In this document: positions 38,191 to 47,026 of the stretch, in pieces
Position numbering within the stretch: the first letter of the stretch is position 1
How the letters are laid out: every line of letters starts with the position of its first letter
Assembly: GCF_002844575.1 (NCBI RefSeq)
Contig: NZ_PIQO01000001.1
Span: forward strand, 282,894 to 346,893
Direction of reading: 5' to 3'
DNA: 64,000 nucleotides
DNA from: Heyndrickxia camelliae
Lineage (GTDB): Bacteria; Bacillota; Bacilli; Bacillales; Bacillaceae_C
Translations under genes and position numbers: made by a program
The notes under the pieces: model-generated
The model's input: only the letters and a program-made list of their open reading frames with translations
Told to the model about the DNA's origin: nothing
Databases searched by the model: none

Positions 38191-40056
38191 ATGGCACATA
38201 CATCTGTTGCTTCGTTATTAATTGTTATTGTTGCTGCGTTTATAACGCCAATCCTATTGCATCGATTTAAATTATCCTTTATCCCAGTTGTTATCGGTGA
38301 GATTATTGTAGGGTTGATTATTGGAAAAAGCGGATTTGATTTAATAAGTAAAGATACTTGGCTAAATACATTATCTACTTTAGGATTTATTTTTCTTATG
38401 TTTTTAAGTGGGCTAGAAATAGACTTTTCGGCATTTAAAAGCAGTAAAAAGTCTATAACCCTGCCTAATGGAAAAAAGGAACCACACCGCTTATTGGTGG
38501 CAATTGTCATTTTTATCGGTATATTTATTATTTCCATTATATTATCTTTTGTATTTGTTTTTATAGGTTTAATTCATAACGCTTTTCTAATGACTTTAAT
38601 TATTTCCACTATATCACTCGGAGTAGTAGTCCCTACCTTAAAGGATGCACAGCTAATGAAGACTGGAATAGGGCAAATTATCCTATTAATTGCAGTCATT
38701 GCTGATTTAGTTACTATGATTTTATTGGCTGTTTTCGTTTCGCTATCAGGTAAGGAAAGCGGAAATATGTGGTTATTATTAATATTATTTGCAGCTGGAA
38801 TTTTGCTATACTTTGTTGCGAAGGGATTTAAAAGGAGATCCTTATTTAAAAAGCTTTCAACAGGAACCGTTCAAATAGGAACAAGGGCGATATTTACGTT
38901 AATTATCGTTTTAGTTGCTTTATCTGAATCAGTTGGAGCTGAAAATATACTTGGTGCCTTTCTAGCAGGGACATTAGTGTCCTTACTATCACCAAATCAA
39001 GAAATGGTAAGACAGCTTGATTCCTTTGGATATGGCTTTCTAATCCCAATTTTCTTTGTGATGGTTGGGGTTGATTTAGACATTGGCTCCATGTTAAGTG
39101 ATCCCAAATTGCTCATGTTTATTCCGTTATTAATGATTGCCTTTTTCATATCGAAAATTATTCCGGTATTACTTTTGAAAAAATGGTATGACTCTAAAAC
39201 AGTGGTTTCTTCGGCCTTTTTGCTCACTTCGACCCTTTCTTTAGTTATAGCGGCGTCTAAAATTGCTGAGCGAATTGGAGTCATTTCTACAAGTATGAGC
39301 GGAACCTTAATTCTTGTGGCAGTCATTACGTGTATTATTACACCCATTATTTTTAGAAAACTATTTCCAAGGGAAAATAATCAAGTTCGTAAATTGAAAG
39401 TGGCACTAGTTGGTGCAAATCAATTAACTTTGTCTGTTACTAGAGAATTAAAATCTTCTTTGTACTCGCCAACTTTATATCATACGACAATGGATAAGGC
39501 AGAAAAGCAAATTGCCAATTCACTTTTTGATATCATAGAAATTGAAAATTATGAACCTGATACATTAGAGAAAGCAGGTATATTCAATGCTGATATTGTC
39601 GTTATCATGACAGGAAATGAAGAGACTAATTTTCAATTGGCTGGGATTGCGAAGGAGAAGGGAGTTGAAAGGGTTATTGCTCGTATTGAAAGTCCTAGCC
39701 TGGAAGAAGAAACAAAAGAGTTGGGTGCCGATGTTTTCTCAACATTATTATCTACCCAGGCATTATTGCGAGCTTTTATTGAATCACCACATATCATTCA
39801 TTTATTAACAAATAAGGATACATCTTTATTTGAAATTACGATGTTAAATTCCGATTTTGAAGGAATGACATTAAGAAGGTTCCCATTCACTGGAGATATT
39901 ATTTTCGTGCGAATTTTCCGTGGAAAAGATTCCATCGTACCCCATGGAGATACACAGCTGCATCTTTATGACCGGTTAATAATTACAGGCTCAAAAGAGT
40001 ATGCAGACGAATTAAAGCGGAAACTTGAATTTTGCGAGTCAGTAAGACAAAACTAG
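38191..40056 (+). CDS. yjbQ: CPA2 cation:proton antiporter with RCK domains (YjbQ)
   Basis: 621 residues. About 12 membrane helices in residues 1-390 (Na_H_Exchanger fold, with a conserved GADL-like region near FVMVGVDLDIGS), then a TrkA-N/RCK domain (VALVGANQLTLSVT, NADIVVIMTGNEETN) and TrkA-C near the end. Likely exchanges K+ or Na+ for H+ with nucleotide gating. ATG 38191 lies 6 bases after AAGGGAG, better than ATG 38185. Same position as B. subtilis yjbQ. Confidence 0.93.
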   Translation: MAHTSVASLLIVIVAAFITPILLHRFKLSFIPVVIGEIIVGLIIGKSGFDLISKDTWLNTLSTLGFIFLMFLSGLEIDFSAFKSSKKSITLPNGKKEPHRLLVAIVIFIGIFIISIILSFVFVFIGLIHNAFLMTLIISTISLGVVVPTLKDAQLMKTGIGQIILLIAVIADLVTMILLAVFVSLSGKESGNMWLLLILFAAGILLYFVAKGFKRRSLFKKLSTGTVQIGTRAIFTLIIVLVALSESVGAENILGAFLAGTLVSLLSPNQEMVRQLDSFGYGFLIPIFFVMVGVDLDIGSMLSDPKLLMFIPLLMIAFFISKIIPVLLLKKWYDSKTVVSSAFLLTSTLSLVIAASKIAERIGVISTSMSGTLILVAVITCIITPIIFRKLFPRENNQVRKLKVALVGANQLTLSVTRELKSSLYSPTLYHTTMDKAEKQIANSLFDIIEIENYEPDTLEKAGIFNADIVVIMTGNEETNFQLAGIAKEKGVERVIARIESPSLEEETKELGADVFSTLLSTQALLRAFIESPHIIHLLTNKDTSLFEITMLNSDFEGMTLRRFPFTGDIIFVRIFRGKDSIVPHGDTQLHLYDRLIITGSKEYADELKRKLEFCESVRQN

Positions 40057-40066
40057 GGTTGAATTT

Positions 40067-40107
40067 GCGTTCGGGTCTAACCCGGACGCATGTCTTCCTG
40101 TTTTTTT
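40067..40107 (+). terminator. terminator of yjbQ
   Basis: GCGTTCGGGT (40067-40076) pairs with ACCCGGACGC (40080-40089); T-run at 40101-40107. Confidence 0.8.
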
Positions 40108-40137
40108 CATAAAAATAGGACGAGAATAGCTTGAAAT

Positions 40138-40154
40138 ATAGTAACAGCTGATAA
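40138..40154 (+). promoter_or_regulatory. weak candidate FapR box upstream of fabI
   Basis: ATAGTAACAGCTGATAA resembles the FapR consensus in its left half and final TAA. It lies just upstream of a TATAAT -10 (40162-40167). fabI is a FapR target in B. subtilis. Confidence 0.4.
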
Positions 40155-40204
40155 AACCAGGTATAATAAGTGATGAATAATAATATAAATTGTTGGAGGA
40201 TAAT

Positions 40205-40984
40205 ATGGAAGATTTATTAAAATTAAAGGATAAAAATATTGTTGTCATGGGTGTTGCAAATGAAAGAAGTATTGCTTGGGGAGTAGCACAATCTCTTCAT
40301 AGAGCAGGAGTGAATGTAATTTTTACATACCGGTTAGAACGATCACTAGGAAAATTAACTCAGCTTCTTGAAAAATATAATTATCCAAAAAGCCTGGTTG
40401 TTCAATGTGATGTAAATAATGATGAGAGTGTCCAAAACGCTTTTAATGAAATTGGTGAAAAAGTAGGAGTGATCCACGGTGTTGTTCATTCCGTTGCTTT
40501 TGCTCATGCTGAGGATTTAAAAGGTGATTTTATTGATACTTCCAGAGAAGGATATGCATTTGCACAAGATACCAGCGCTTATTCATTAGTAGCTGCAGCA
40601 AAAGCAGCCAAGCCTTATATGACGGAAGGCGGTTCCATCGTAACGATGAGCTATCTTGGTGCTGCCCGTGCTATACCTGGATACAATGTCATGGGAGTAG
40701 CGAAAGCAGCTTTAGAAGCATGTGTAAAATATTTAACATTTGATTTAGGAACAGAAAATATTCGAGTGAACGCTATTTCAGCTGGACCAATTCGTACGCT
40801 TGCTGCAAAGGGTGTACCTGGATTTAATGACATCATGAAAATGATTGAAGAAAAAGCACCGTTAAAGAAAAATGTTACACAAGAGGAAGTTGGCGATATG
40901 ACCCTCGCACTGCTCAGCCATCTTTCTAGAGGAGTAACAGGCGAAGTAATTTATGTCGACTCAGGTTATAACATTGTAGGATAA
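40205..40984 (+). CDS. fabI: enoyl-ACP reductase FabI
   Basis: 259 residues. NAD-binding start VVMGVANERSIAWGVAQ. Catalytic Tyr160 and Lys167 are in the Y-x6-K pattern GYNVMGVAK, with Tyr150 in SYLG. It reduces the enoyl-ACP double bond in the last step of each elongation cycle. TTGGAGG precedes ATG 40205. Single gene with own terminator; related in regulation to fabH-fabF at 14 kb. Confidence 0.96.
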   Translation: MEDLLKLKDKNIVVMGVANERSIAWGVAQSLHRAGVNVIFTYRLERSLGKLTQLLEKYNYPKSLVVQCDVNNDESVQNAFNEIGEKVGVIHGVVHSVAFAHAEDLKGDFIDTSREGYAFAQDTSAYSLVAAAKAAKPYMTEGGSIVTMSYLGAARAIPGYNVMGVAKAALEACVKYLTFDLGTENIRVNAISAGPIRTLAAKGVPGFNDIMKMIEEKAPLKKNVTQEEVGDMTLALLSHLSRGVTGEVIYVDSGYNIVG

Positions 40985-40988
40985 TAGA

Positions 40989-41022
40989 AAACCTCCATTT
41001 CGATTGAAATGGAGGTTTTTTT
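40989..41022. terminator. bidirectional terminator fabI/ndh
   Basis: A 13-bp stem (40989-41001 with 41006-41018) with a seven-base T-run. Confidence 0.93.
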
Positions 41023-41024
41023 AA

Positions 41025-42206
41025 TTAATAAGCTAAGCTGAATAACGCTTTAATATGTGATAAGTAACGGATATTACTTGCTTCTTTCATTAAAGATGCT
41101 GGCATACCTTTTAAAGGAATACCGTTTGCTCCGATTGTTGCAACAGCATCTTTACGTCCTAAGCTTGCCAATGTACCAGAATTTACTTGTGTAAATGTCT
41201 TCATTGCTTTATTTTCTAAATAAGCAAATAAGTTATAGCCTGTTTGTTCCCCCATTTGCCAAGCGATTTGCGCTGTTGGAGGGTATGGACGATCACCATT
41301 TGCTGGGAAGACAACGGCGCTGTCACCTACAACAAAAACGTCATTATGAGAAGTAGACTGTAAATACTCATTCACAGTAGCACGGCCACGATTTACTTCT
41401 AGTCCAGATTCTCCTACAAGTGGATTTCCTTGAACGCCGCCTGTCCATACGAATGTATTCGTAACAATTTTTTGTCCGTCTTTTAGTTCAACAGTATTAC
41501 CCTCTACATTTGTTACTGGTAAACCTGTTAAGAATTGAACACCGCGATTTTCAAGACTCTTAGTAGCACGTTCAATTAAATTCTCTGGTAAAACTGGAAG
41601 GATTTTTGGACCTGCTTCTACAAGAAGGAGTTTAATTTCTTTTGGATCAATTCCGTATTTACTTGTAAGAGTAGGAAGTTGATCAGCGATTTCGCCTACT
41701 AATTCAACACCTGTTAAACCGCCTCCACCAATTAAAATAGTAGCGTCGGCAGCATTTTTTGTTTTAGAGTATTCTTGAATACGTCCTTCAATATGGCTTT
41801 TGATTTTAATCGCATCAGCTGCAGATTTCAGCACCATGCTGTTTTCTTCTAATCCAGGGATACCAAAGTATGCAGTCGTACTTCCAAGACCCACTACAAG
41901 TGCATCATATGTTAATAGTTCGCCATTGGAAAGCTTAACTTTTTTATTATCTACATTAAAAGACTCCACTTTTGCAATTTTAAGATCAATATCTTTACCT
42001 TTGAAGATTTTATCTAAAGGGAGAGCAACTGCTTCTTGTGAAGCGCTGCCTGCTGCAAGGCGATGAAGTTCTGTAATGATTTGATGTGTAGGATATTGAT
42101 TAACAACAGTAACTTGTGCTTGATCTTTATTTAGATACTTTCGAACATTTAATGCCGTAAGTAGGCCGCCATAACCAGCGCCTAAGATGACAATTTTTTT
42201 TGACAT
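41025..42206 (-). CDS. ndh: type II NADH dehydrogenase
   Basis: 393 residues. FAD-binding GAGYGG (9-14), NADH-binding GGGGLTGVELVGE near 160 and the late FAD-site VFVVGDSA. A C-terminal amphipathic stretch (SNIRYLSHIKALFSLAY) anchors it to the membrane. It oxidises NADH and reduces menaquinone without proton pumping. Second gene of a yjlC-ndh operon; in B. subtilis this operon is repressed by Rex. I found no Rex box upstream of yjlC here. Confidence 0.95.
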   Translation of the reverse strand: MSKKIVILGAGYGGLLTALNVRKYLNKDQAQVTVVNQYPTHQIITELHRLAAGSASQEAVALPLDKIFKGKDIDLKIAKVESFNVDNKKVKLSNGELLTYDALVVGLGSTTAYFGIPGLEENSMVLKSAADAIKIKSHIEGRIQEYSKTKNAADATILIGGGGLTGVELVGEIADQLPTLTSKYGIDPKEIKLLLVEAGPKILPVLPENLIERATKSLENRGVQFLTGLPVTNVEGNTVELKDGQKIVTNTFVWTGGVQGNPLVGESGLEVNRGRATVNEYLQSTSHNDVFVVGDSAVVFPANGDRPYPPTAQIAWQMGEQTGYNLFAYLENKAMKTFTQVNSGTLASLGRKDAVATIGANGIPLKGMPASLMKEASNIRYLSHIKALFSLAY

Positions 42207-42242
42207 AGTTTCTCCTCCGTCCTTCGTAATGAAATATGATAA

Positions 42243-42671
42243 TTAGTTGTTGGATTTTTCTGCTGAGACTTTAAGATACGCATCTACAAAACGGAAAAGT
42301 TTTTGTGCTTGTGGATCTTTGAGCAATCTTAACAAACCGAATAGACCGATCGTTTCATTACTAACTTCTGCACGGTCTTTTGCTTCAATAACAGTAGCAG
42401 CAACATTTTTTGCAGTCTCTTTTACAGGTTCTGCAATTTCTTTAATTGCTCCAATTGTATCGCTCTTTAAAATTTCATCTGTTGCAACTTTTTGTACAAA
42501 ATCAAATGATGTTGTAAGGAAACTCACCATTTCTGTTAATTTAGGGAGTTGTTCCACTAATGTGTTTAATGATTCTTGAACTTCCGGCTTTAATAATTGA
42601 TCAAGAATATCTAATTTGTCTTGGCTTACCGGTGCGTTTTCTGTTTTTGCATTTTCAACTACTTCTGCCAT
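42243..42671 (-). CDS. yjlC: DUF1641 protein YjlC
   Basis: 142 residues, all helical, with the DUF1641 signature GLFGLLRLLKDPQAQKLFRF near the C-terminus and a repeated TLVEQLPKLTEMVSFL helix. Always found next to ndh in Bacillus; probably a partner or membrane adaptor of NDH-2, though this is unproven. Gap of 36 bases to ndh. Confidence 0.9.
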   Translation of the reverse strand: MAEVVENAKTENAPVSQDKLDILDQLLKPEVQESLNTLVEQLPKLTEMVSFLTTSFDFVQKVATDEILKSDTIGAIKEIAEPVKETAKNVAATVIEAKDRAEVSNETIGLFGLLRLLKDPQAQKLFRFVDAYLKVSAEKSNN

Positions 42672-42958
42672 AACCTATTCTCCTTTACACTGAGTTTTTT
42701 CAACGGTTAAAATAATGTCCCTTTGCATTATACCTCTTATTTGCAAAAGGGAAAAGTAAATCGAATAAATTACTTATGAATTTTGCAGAATTTCATTATT
42801 AAGGAGAAAAGAATGCGCTTTAAATATTTTTATTGTTCCATTTTTTCACTCATTCATGCTTATATATATAAATCATGAACCTAAAATGATTATTAAAATG
42901 GAAGGAAGCAGCATATTTATAGAGGAGATGATTCAAAACAAAGAGGCGAAATAAAGTG

Positions 42959-43309
42959 ATGGATTCATGGCTATTGTTATTTTTATTTTCATTAGCTTCC
43001 TTCCGTTTAACTCGATTAATAGTGTTTGATAAAATCACTGCATTCATTCGAAGCCCCTTCCATGAAGAAATAGATGAATTGGATGAAGATGGAAATACAG
43101 TTACGTATATTAAAATAAAAGGAAGTGGTTTGCGTTCTTGGATTGGTGAATTACTAAGCTGTTATTGGTGTACAGGTGTATGGTGTTCTTCCTTTTTATA
43201 CCTTTTTTGGTTAGGTGTACCTTCAATAGCAGAACCTATTATTATTTTGTTATCGATTGCTGGTCTTGCTGGTATATTGGAAACATTGGTTTCCAAATTG
43301 ATTAATTAA
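42959..43309 (+). CDS. yjcA: DUF1360 sporulation membrane protein YjcA
   Basis: 116 residues. Two or three membrane segments: N-terminal LLFLFSLASFRLTRLIVFDK, then ELLSCYWCTGVWCSSFLYLF and a C-terminal IIILLSIAGLAGILETLV. The C-Y-W-C-T-G-V-W-C motif is the DUF1360 signature. A sporulation-associated family in B. subtilis; molecular role unknown. GTG 42956 directly precedes ATG 42959. Weak ribosome binding site. Confidence 0.88.
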   Translation: MDSWLLLFLFSLASFRLTRLIVFDKITAFIRSPFHEEIDELDEDGNTVTYIKIKGSGLRSWIGELLSCYWCTGVWCSSFLYLFWLGVPSIAEPIIILLSIAGLAGILETLVSKLIN

Positions 43310-43371
43310 GACAAGAACAACCTGTTTTTGATCTTCATATTATGAATTTAACAAGAGAGGATGAGACAACA

Positions 43372-43500
43372 GTGAATATGAAAAAACCGATAATTAAAAC
43401 GCCTCCTATGCCCGCATATGCAAAACCATTGATAAATACTCCTAAGGGAAAAATAGTGAAAAAGAACGGCTGCGGCTGTGGTAAAAGGAAAGTTCGATAA
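43372..43500 (+). CDS. small Cys-containing basic protein (42 aa)
   Basis: 42 residues from GTG 43372 (or 40 from ATG 43378), beginning MNMKKPIIKTPPMPAYAKPL and ending in VKKNGCGCGKRKVR. GAGAGG lies 11 bases before the GTG and a perfect terminator follows the stop, so it is very likely expressed. The Pro/Lys-rich front and C-G-C-G tail suggest a small spore-coat or core protein able to cross-link or bind metal. I do not recognise a family. Confidence 0.7.
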   Translation: MNMKKPIIKTPPMPAYAKPLINTPKGKIVKKNGCGCGKRKVR

Positions 43501-43529
43501 ACAGGCAAATTAACTGCCTGTTTTTTTTA
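43500..43529 (+). terminator. terminator of the 42-aa gene
   Basis: AACAGGCA/TGCCTGTT stem (43500-43507 with 43515-43522) and an eight-base T-run. Confidence 0.92.
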
Positions 43530-43624
43530 TATCCTATAATTTCCATTCCTGAGTTTCTCATAAAATGTTGATAACTGCTAAAAATATTCACTAGACATTT
43601 AATTCTATAGGAGAGGAATGCAGT

Positions 43625-44098
43625 ATGAAAAAAAGGTGGAAGTATACTTTGGTAGTCTTTTCCTTACTGTTGTTGTTAGTTGGCTGCACCAATCAAAATG
43701 ATAATAAGGATAGCAGCATGGCCTTGATTAAAACAACACAGCCAACCCCAATGAAACTAAGCAATAAGAACAGTGATTCCTTACCTGCCAAAGTAAAAAA
43801 AGAAGTGGCGAATATTAAGGAAATTTATGATGTTGCTGTTATTGAGGGAAACAAAACAATCTTGGTAGCATATAAGGTAAAGCATTTATATCGCTTTCGA
43901 ATGAAAAGTATTGAGAAAAGGTTAACCAAGCGCTTAAAAAATGAGTATCCCGATGAAAAATTCGTTGTATCAAGCGACTATAAAATCTTTCTAGAGGCAG
44001 TCCGTTTAAGGGAGGCAATGGATGCTGGAAAGATATCAAAGGATCAGGCAAGAAAGAGATTTAATAATATTGTGAAATTAAAAGAAGAATTAACTTAG
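43625..44098 (+). CDS. YhcN/YlaJ-family sporulation lipoprotein
   Basis: 157 residues. Lipoprotein signal with lipobox LVGC (Cys21). Residues about 55-120 form the small alpha/beta YhcN domain (IKEIYDVAVIEGNKTILVAY, then RLTKRLKNEYPDEKFVVSSD). YhcN-type lipoproteins lie in the inner spore membrane. It heads an operon with spoVAC-spoVAD-spoVAEB (15 bases to spoVAC), as in the spoVA2 clusters of many Bacillus. Confidence 0.87.
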   Translation: MKKRWKYTLVVFSLLLLLVGCTNQNDNKDSSMALIKTTQPTPMKLSNKNSDSLPAKVKKEVANIKEIYDVAVIEGNKTILVAYKVKHLYRFRMKSIEKRLTKRLKNEYPDEKFVVSSDYKIFLEAVRLREAMDAGKISKDQARKRFNNIVKLKEELT

Positions 44099-44113
44099 AA
44101 AGTGTGAGTGTAT

Positions 44114-44590
44114 ATGGCCAATAAAAATAAAACAAAAACACCTGAACAAATTCAATATGATCAATTACAAAAAAAGCATGAATTGAAAAGACCTATATTA
44201 AAAAATTGTATCCGTGCCTTTTTTATTGGAGGGCTCATTTGCTTGGTAGGACAAGCTGTTACATATTTTTATATTTATTTTTTTAACTTTACGGAACAAA
44301 CTGCAGGAAACCCAACTGTCGCAACAATGGTTTTTATAGCCATGATTCTAACTGGTTTTGGGGTATATGACCGTATAGGACAGTTTGCTGGTGCGGGAAG
44401 TGCAGTACCGGTTACAGGATTTGGAAATGCCGTAATTTCATCCGCTATAGAGCACCGAACAGAAGGCTATGTTCTTGGTGTAGGAGGGAATATGTTTAAA
44501 TTAGCTGGTTCCGTTATTTTGTTTGGTGTTTTTTCTGCATTTATTGTTGCACTTGTTAAAACGATTCTCACCATGTGGGGGGGCTTCTAA
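44114..44590 (+). CDS. spoVAC: stage V sporulation protein AC
   Basis: 158 residues with four membrane segments and the SpoVAC pattern FFIGGLICLVGQAV and DRIGQFAGAGSAVPVTGFGN. SpoVAC is a mechanosensitive-type channel subunit for dipicolinic acid movement through the inner spore membrane. ATG 44114 is used over GTG 44108. Its stop overlaps the spoVAD start (TAATG). Confidence 0.94.
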   Translation: MANKNKTKTPEQIQYDQLQKKHELKRPILKNCIRAFFIGGLICLVGQAVTYFYIYFFNFTEQTAGNPTVATMVFIAMILTGFGVYDRIGQFAGAGSAVPVTGFGNAVISSAIEHRTEGYVLGVGGNMFKLAGSVILFGVFSAFIVALVKTILTMWGGF

Positions 44591-45612
44591 TGTTAAAAGG
44601 TGCACAAACTTGGGTCTTCAATAGCAAGCCTGCTATTTTATCAACGGGGGTAGTAGGGGGACCATTTGAGAAAAACGGAAATCTTGCGGAGGATTTTGAT
44701 AAATTTTATGAGGATCTATGGATGGGGCAGGATTCTTACGAAAAGGCACAGCGCATCTTAATTGAAGACGCTGTTGATATTATTTTACAAAAAGAAGGCA
44801 TTAAAGAGGAAAAGGTTCAATTTTTTATAACTGGAGATTTAATTAATCAGATTACACCTTCTAGTTTTGCTGCTCGTACAAATCAAATCCCTAATTTAGG
44901 TTTATTCAGTGCATGTGCTACTTCCATGGAGGGACTAGCATTAGCAGCATTTCTGATAAATTATCAGGGAGCAAAAAGAATTATTACTGGTGCATCAAGT
45001 CACAATGCATCTGCAGAAAAACAATTTCGTTATCCAACTGAATACGGAGGGCAGAAACCCCCAACAGCTCAATGGACAGTAACTGGTGCTGGTTTTGCCC
45101 TAATTGGTTCAGGAAATGAGGCTGCCGAAAAGCAGCCACATCCGAGAATTCTTTCTGCAACGATAGGTAAGGTAATAGATTTAGGGATATCAGATCCCTT
45201 TAATATGGGTGGGGCAATGGCTCCTGCTGCTGTTGATACCATTGAGAGACATCTTCAAGACCTTCAAATTGATCCATCCTATTACGATTTAATCGTAACT
45301 GGTGATTTGGCAACGATCGGAAGAAGTATTGCTCTTGAACTTTTTGAACAAAAGGGTATTCCGATTAAAGAAGAGCAATTTAAGGATTGCGGATTGCTGA
45401 TTTATAAAAAGAATCAGCCTGTTCAATCAGGTGCAAGCGGTCCTGGTTGTTCTGCAACTGTCCTGTATGGACATCTGTTGAATCAAATGAAGAGCGGAAG
45501 ATTAAAAAGAATTTTAGTAGTGGCAACAGGTGCTTTATTATCTCCACTTTCCTTTCAGCAAAAGGATACCATTCCGTGTATTGCACACGCAGTAGCAATT
45601 GAATATATATAA
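44590..45612 (+). CDS. spoVAD: stage V sporulation protein AD
   Basis: 340 residues, thiolase-like fold: [15 protein letters not shown] near the expected active site, [20 protein letters not shown] and [17 protein letters not shown]. SpoVAD binds dipicolinic acid directly and is needed for its uptake into the forespore. GGGGGG stands before ATG 44590, which overlaps the spoVAC stop. A real catalytic thiolase role is not expected. Confidence 0.95.
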   Translation: MLKGAQTWVFNSKPAILSTGVVGGPFEKNGNLAEDFDKFYEDLWMGQDSYEKAQRILIEDAVDIILQKEGIKEEKVQFFITGDLINQITPSSFAARTNQIPNLGLFSACATSMEGLALAAFLINYQGAKRIITGASSHNASAEKQFRYPTEYGGQKPPTAQWTVTGAGFALIGSGNEAAEKQPHPRILSATIGKVIDLGISDPFNMGGAMAPAAVDTIERHLQDLQIDPSYYDLIVTGDLATIGRSIALELFEQKGIPIKEEQFKDCGLLIYKKNQPVQSGASGPGCSATVLYGHLLNQMKSGRLKRILVVATGALLSPLSFQQKDTIPCIAHAVAIEYI

Positions 45613-45637
45613 AATTTCAAACGAAAGGATGAAATCA

Positions 45638-45994
45638 ATGCTAGCGATGTTTTTTTGGGCATTTGTCATTGGCGGTATTATATGTGTGATTGGACAGCTA
45701 TTATTTGATGTCGCAAAATTAACACCTGGACATACTTTAAGCTTACTTGTTTCCATTGGTGCAATCCTAGCAGGTTTTGGGTTATATGAGCCACTTATAG
45801 ATTTTGCGGGTGCAGGTGCTACAATTCCCATCACCAGCTTCGGAAACTCGCTTGTAGAAGGGGCAATGAATGAAGCACAAAAACATGGCCTTGTTGGAGT
45901 CTTGACCGGAATGTTTGAGGTAACATCTTCAGGTATTTCCGCTGCAATTATCTTTGGCTTTATAGGTGCTTTGTTATTTAAACCAAAAGGATGA
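45638..45994 (+). CDS. spoVAEB: stage V sporulation protein AE (SpoVAEB type)
   Basis: 118 residues, three or four membrane segments, with [22 protein letters not shown], paralogous to the SpoVAC motif. It completes the minimal C-D-Eb set of a SpoVA channel. ATG 45638 has AAAGGA upstream; earlier in-frame starts lack a site. No spoVAA, spoVAB, DUF1657 or DUF421 gene accompanies this operon. Confidence 0.92.
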   Translation: MLAMFFWAFVIGGIICVIGQLLFDVAKLTPGHTLSLLVSIGAILAGFGLYEPLIDFAGAGATIPITSFGNSLVEGAMNEAQKHGLVGVLTGMFEVTSSGISAAIIFGFIGALLFKPKG

Positions 45995-46033
45995 AACAAA
46001 CAATTTCCTCCTATTCAAAATCTAATAGCCCAT

Positions 46034-46061
46034 ACACATTTATCTTGCTTTTCATACTTTA
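46034..46061 (+). promoter_or_regulatory. candidate sigma-K promoter of the yjcZ-like gene
   Basis: CATACTTTA (46053-46061) matches the sigma-K -10 CATANNNTA, with AC (46034-46035) 17 bases upstream as -35. It precedes a tiny spore protein gene by about 30 bases. Confidence 0.45.
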
Positions 46062-46093
46062 TAGGGAGTAGATAAAAAGCGAGGTGAGGTTGT

Positions 46094-46225
46094 ATGTTCG
46101 GATACGGATATGGTGGATATGGCGGCTGCTGTGGCTATGGATACGGATATGGCGGAGGAAACACATTTGTTTTAATTGTAGTACTATTTATCTTGTTAAT
46201 TATTGTTGGAGCTTGTTTTTGCTAA
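46094..46225 (+). CDS. YjcZ-family tiny sporulation protein (43 aa)
   Basis: 43 residues: a Gly/Tyr-rich head ([20 protein letters not shown]) then one membrane segment ([19 protein letters not shown]). This is the bacillus tiny-TM/YjcZ family of sporulation proteins. GAGGTGAGG precedes the ATG, and a terminator follows. Usually made late in sporulation; function unknown. Confidence 0.9.
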   Translation: MFGYGYGGYGGCCGYGYGYGGGNTFVLIVVLFILLIIVGACFC

Positions 46226-46243
46226 GCATTGGATAACATAAGG

Positions 46244-46277
46244 TGGAGTAAAACATAATGCGTTTTACTCCATTTTT
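46244..46277 (+). terminator. terminator of the yjcZ-like gene
   Basis: An 11-bp stem (46244-46254 with 46262-46272) then TTTTTC. Confidence 0.9.
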
Positions 46278-46336
46278 CATTTAAATTCCTTTCAATACTT
46301 TTTCCTTCCAAAACGAATCGATTTTTCCAAGTTCAT

Positions 46337-46543
46337 CATGAAAAATCCCACCGGTCTCCTGTTTTTTTCTTCATTAAACATCAAAAAATCCACACTCAAC
46401 ACTGAATTCCTCAAACCTCAAGGAAATTTCCACGTAAATCGTGAAAAATTCAGCACAACGCTTGTTTTTTTCCACATCAACCTTCAAAAATTCCACACTC
46501 ATCATTAATTTTCTCCCAAGACTAATTGAAATTTCTATGTTAA
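46337..46543. repeat. two imperfect ~103-bp tandem repeats
   Basis: Unit 1 (46337-46439) and unit 2 (46440-46543) align in order: TGAAAAAT, TGTTTTTTTC, TTCAAAAA/ATCAAAAAA, TCCACACTCA, GAAATTTC, GTTAAT/GTAAAT, at a constant 103-105-base offset. A partial third copy may start near 46545. No gene is present; the 69-codon minus ORF at 46374-46583 is the repeat read in frame. Confidence 0.7.
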
Positions 46544-46692
46544 TTGTAATGGTTCCAAACTCAAATACAGGACTACCGTACAATCCGAAGGATTAGTAAG
46601 GCGTTTCTGTTTTCTATTTGTCCGCCTTTTTCTTTCACCATTTATGAAGGTATAACATAAAATAATGTAGTTGAAAGGGAGGGCGAGACGAT

Positions 46693-46956
46693 ATGGATAA
46701 TCCTTTGTTTAAAAATATTGAGAAGAAAACAGGCGTAAATATGAAGGAAATCTTAGAATTAGCGAACTCTTTACAAAATGCAAACTTTAAGGATGAAAGA
46801 ACCGTTCGCAGTATTATTCATAGAGTATCTGAAATAGCAAATAAGAAGGTCCCAAAAGAATTAGAGGATAAATTAGTAAAATCGATTACACAAGATGGAA
46901 AGAATTTAGATTTTAACACGTTAGCAAAAATGATGAACAATCCTAAAAAGAAATAA
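46693..46956 (+). CDS. spoVIF: stage VI sporulation protein F
   Basis: 87 residues, helical and highly charged: FKNIEKKTGVNMKEILELAN, LQNANFKDERTVRSIIHRVS, ending MMNNPKKK. Matches SpoVIF (YjcC), a sigma-K-dependent regulator that works with GerE in late coat-gene expression in B. subtilis. GGGAGG precedes the ATG. Position next to yjcA-type genes agrees with B. subtilis. Confidence 0.88.
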   Translation: MDNPLFKNIEKKTGVNMKEILELANSLQNANFKDERTVRSIIHRVSEIANKKVPKELEDKLVKSITQDGKNLDFNTLAKMMNNPKKK

Positions 46957-46963
46957 AGATTTT

Positions 46964-46990
46964 AAGGCTTGCCAGGATGCAAGTCTTTTT
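46964..46990 (+). terminator. terminator of spoVIF
   Basis: AAGGCTTGC (46964-46972) pairs with GCAAGTCTT (46979-46987, one G-T pair), then a T-run. Confidence 0.82.
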
Positions 46991-47026
46991 TCATTTACGT
47001 TCAACATATACTGTTATTATCTATTT

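Noticed and set aside
45993..46075. 26-codon ORF overlapping the spoVAEB stop
   Set aside because: Its start lies within the site and it has no protein-like features. It covers the sigma-K-like promoter of the next gene.
46374..46583. 69-codon minus ORF in the tandem repeats
   Set aside because: It is the repeat read in one frame, has no ribosome binding site and no relation to a family.
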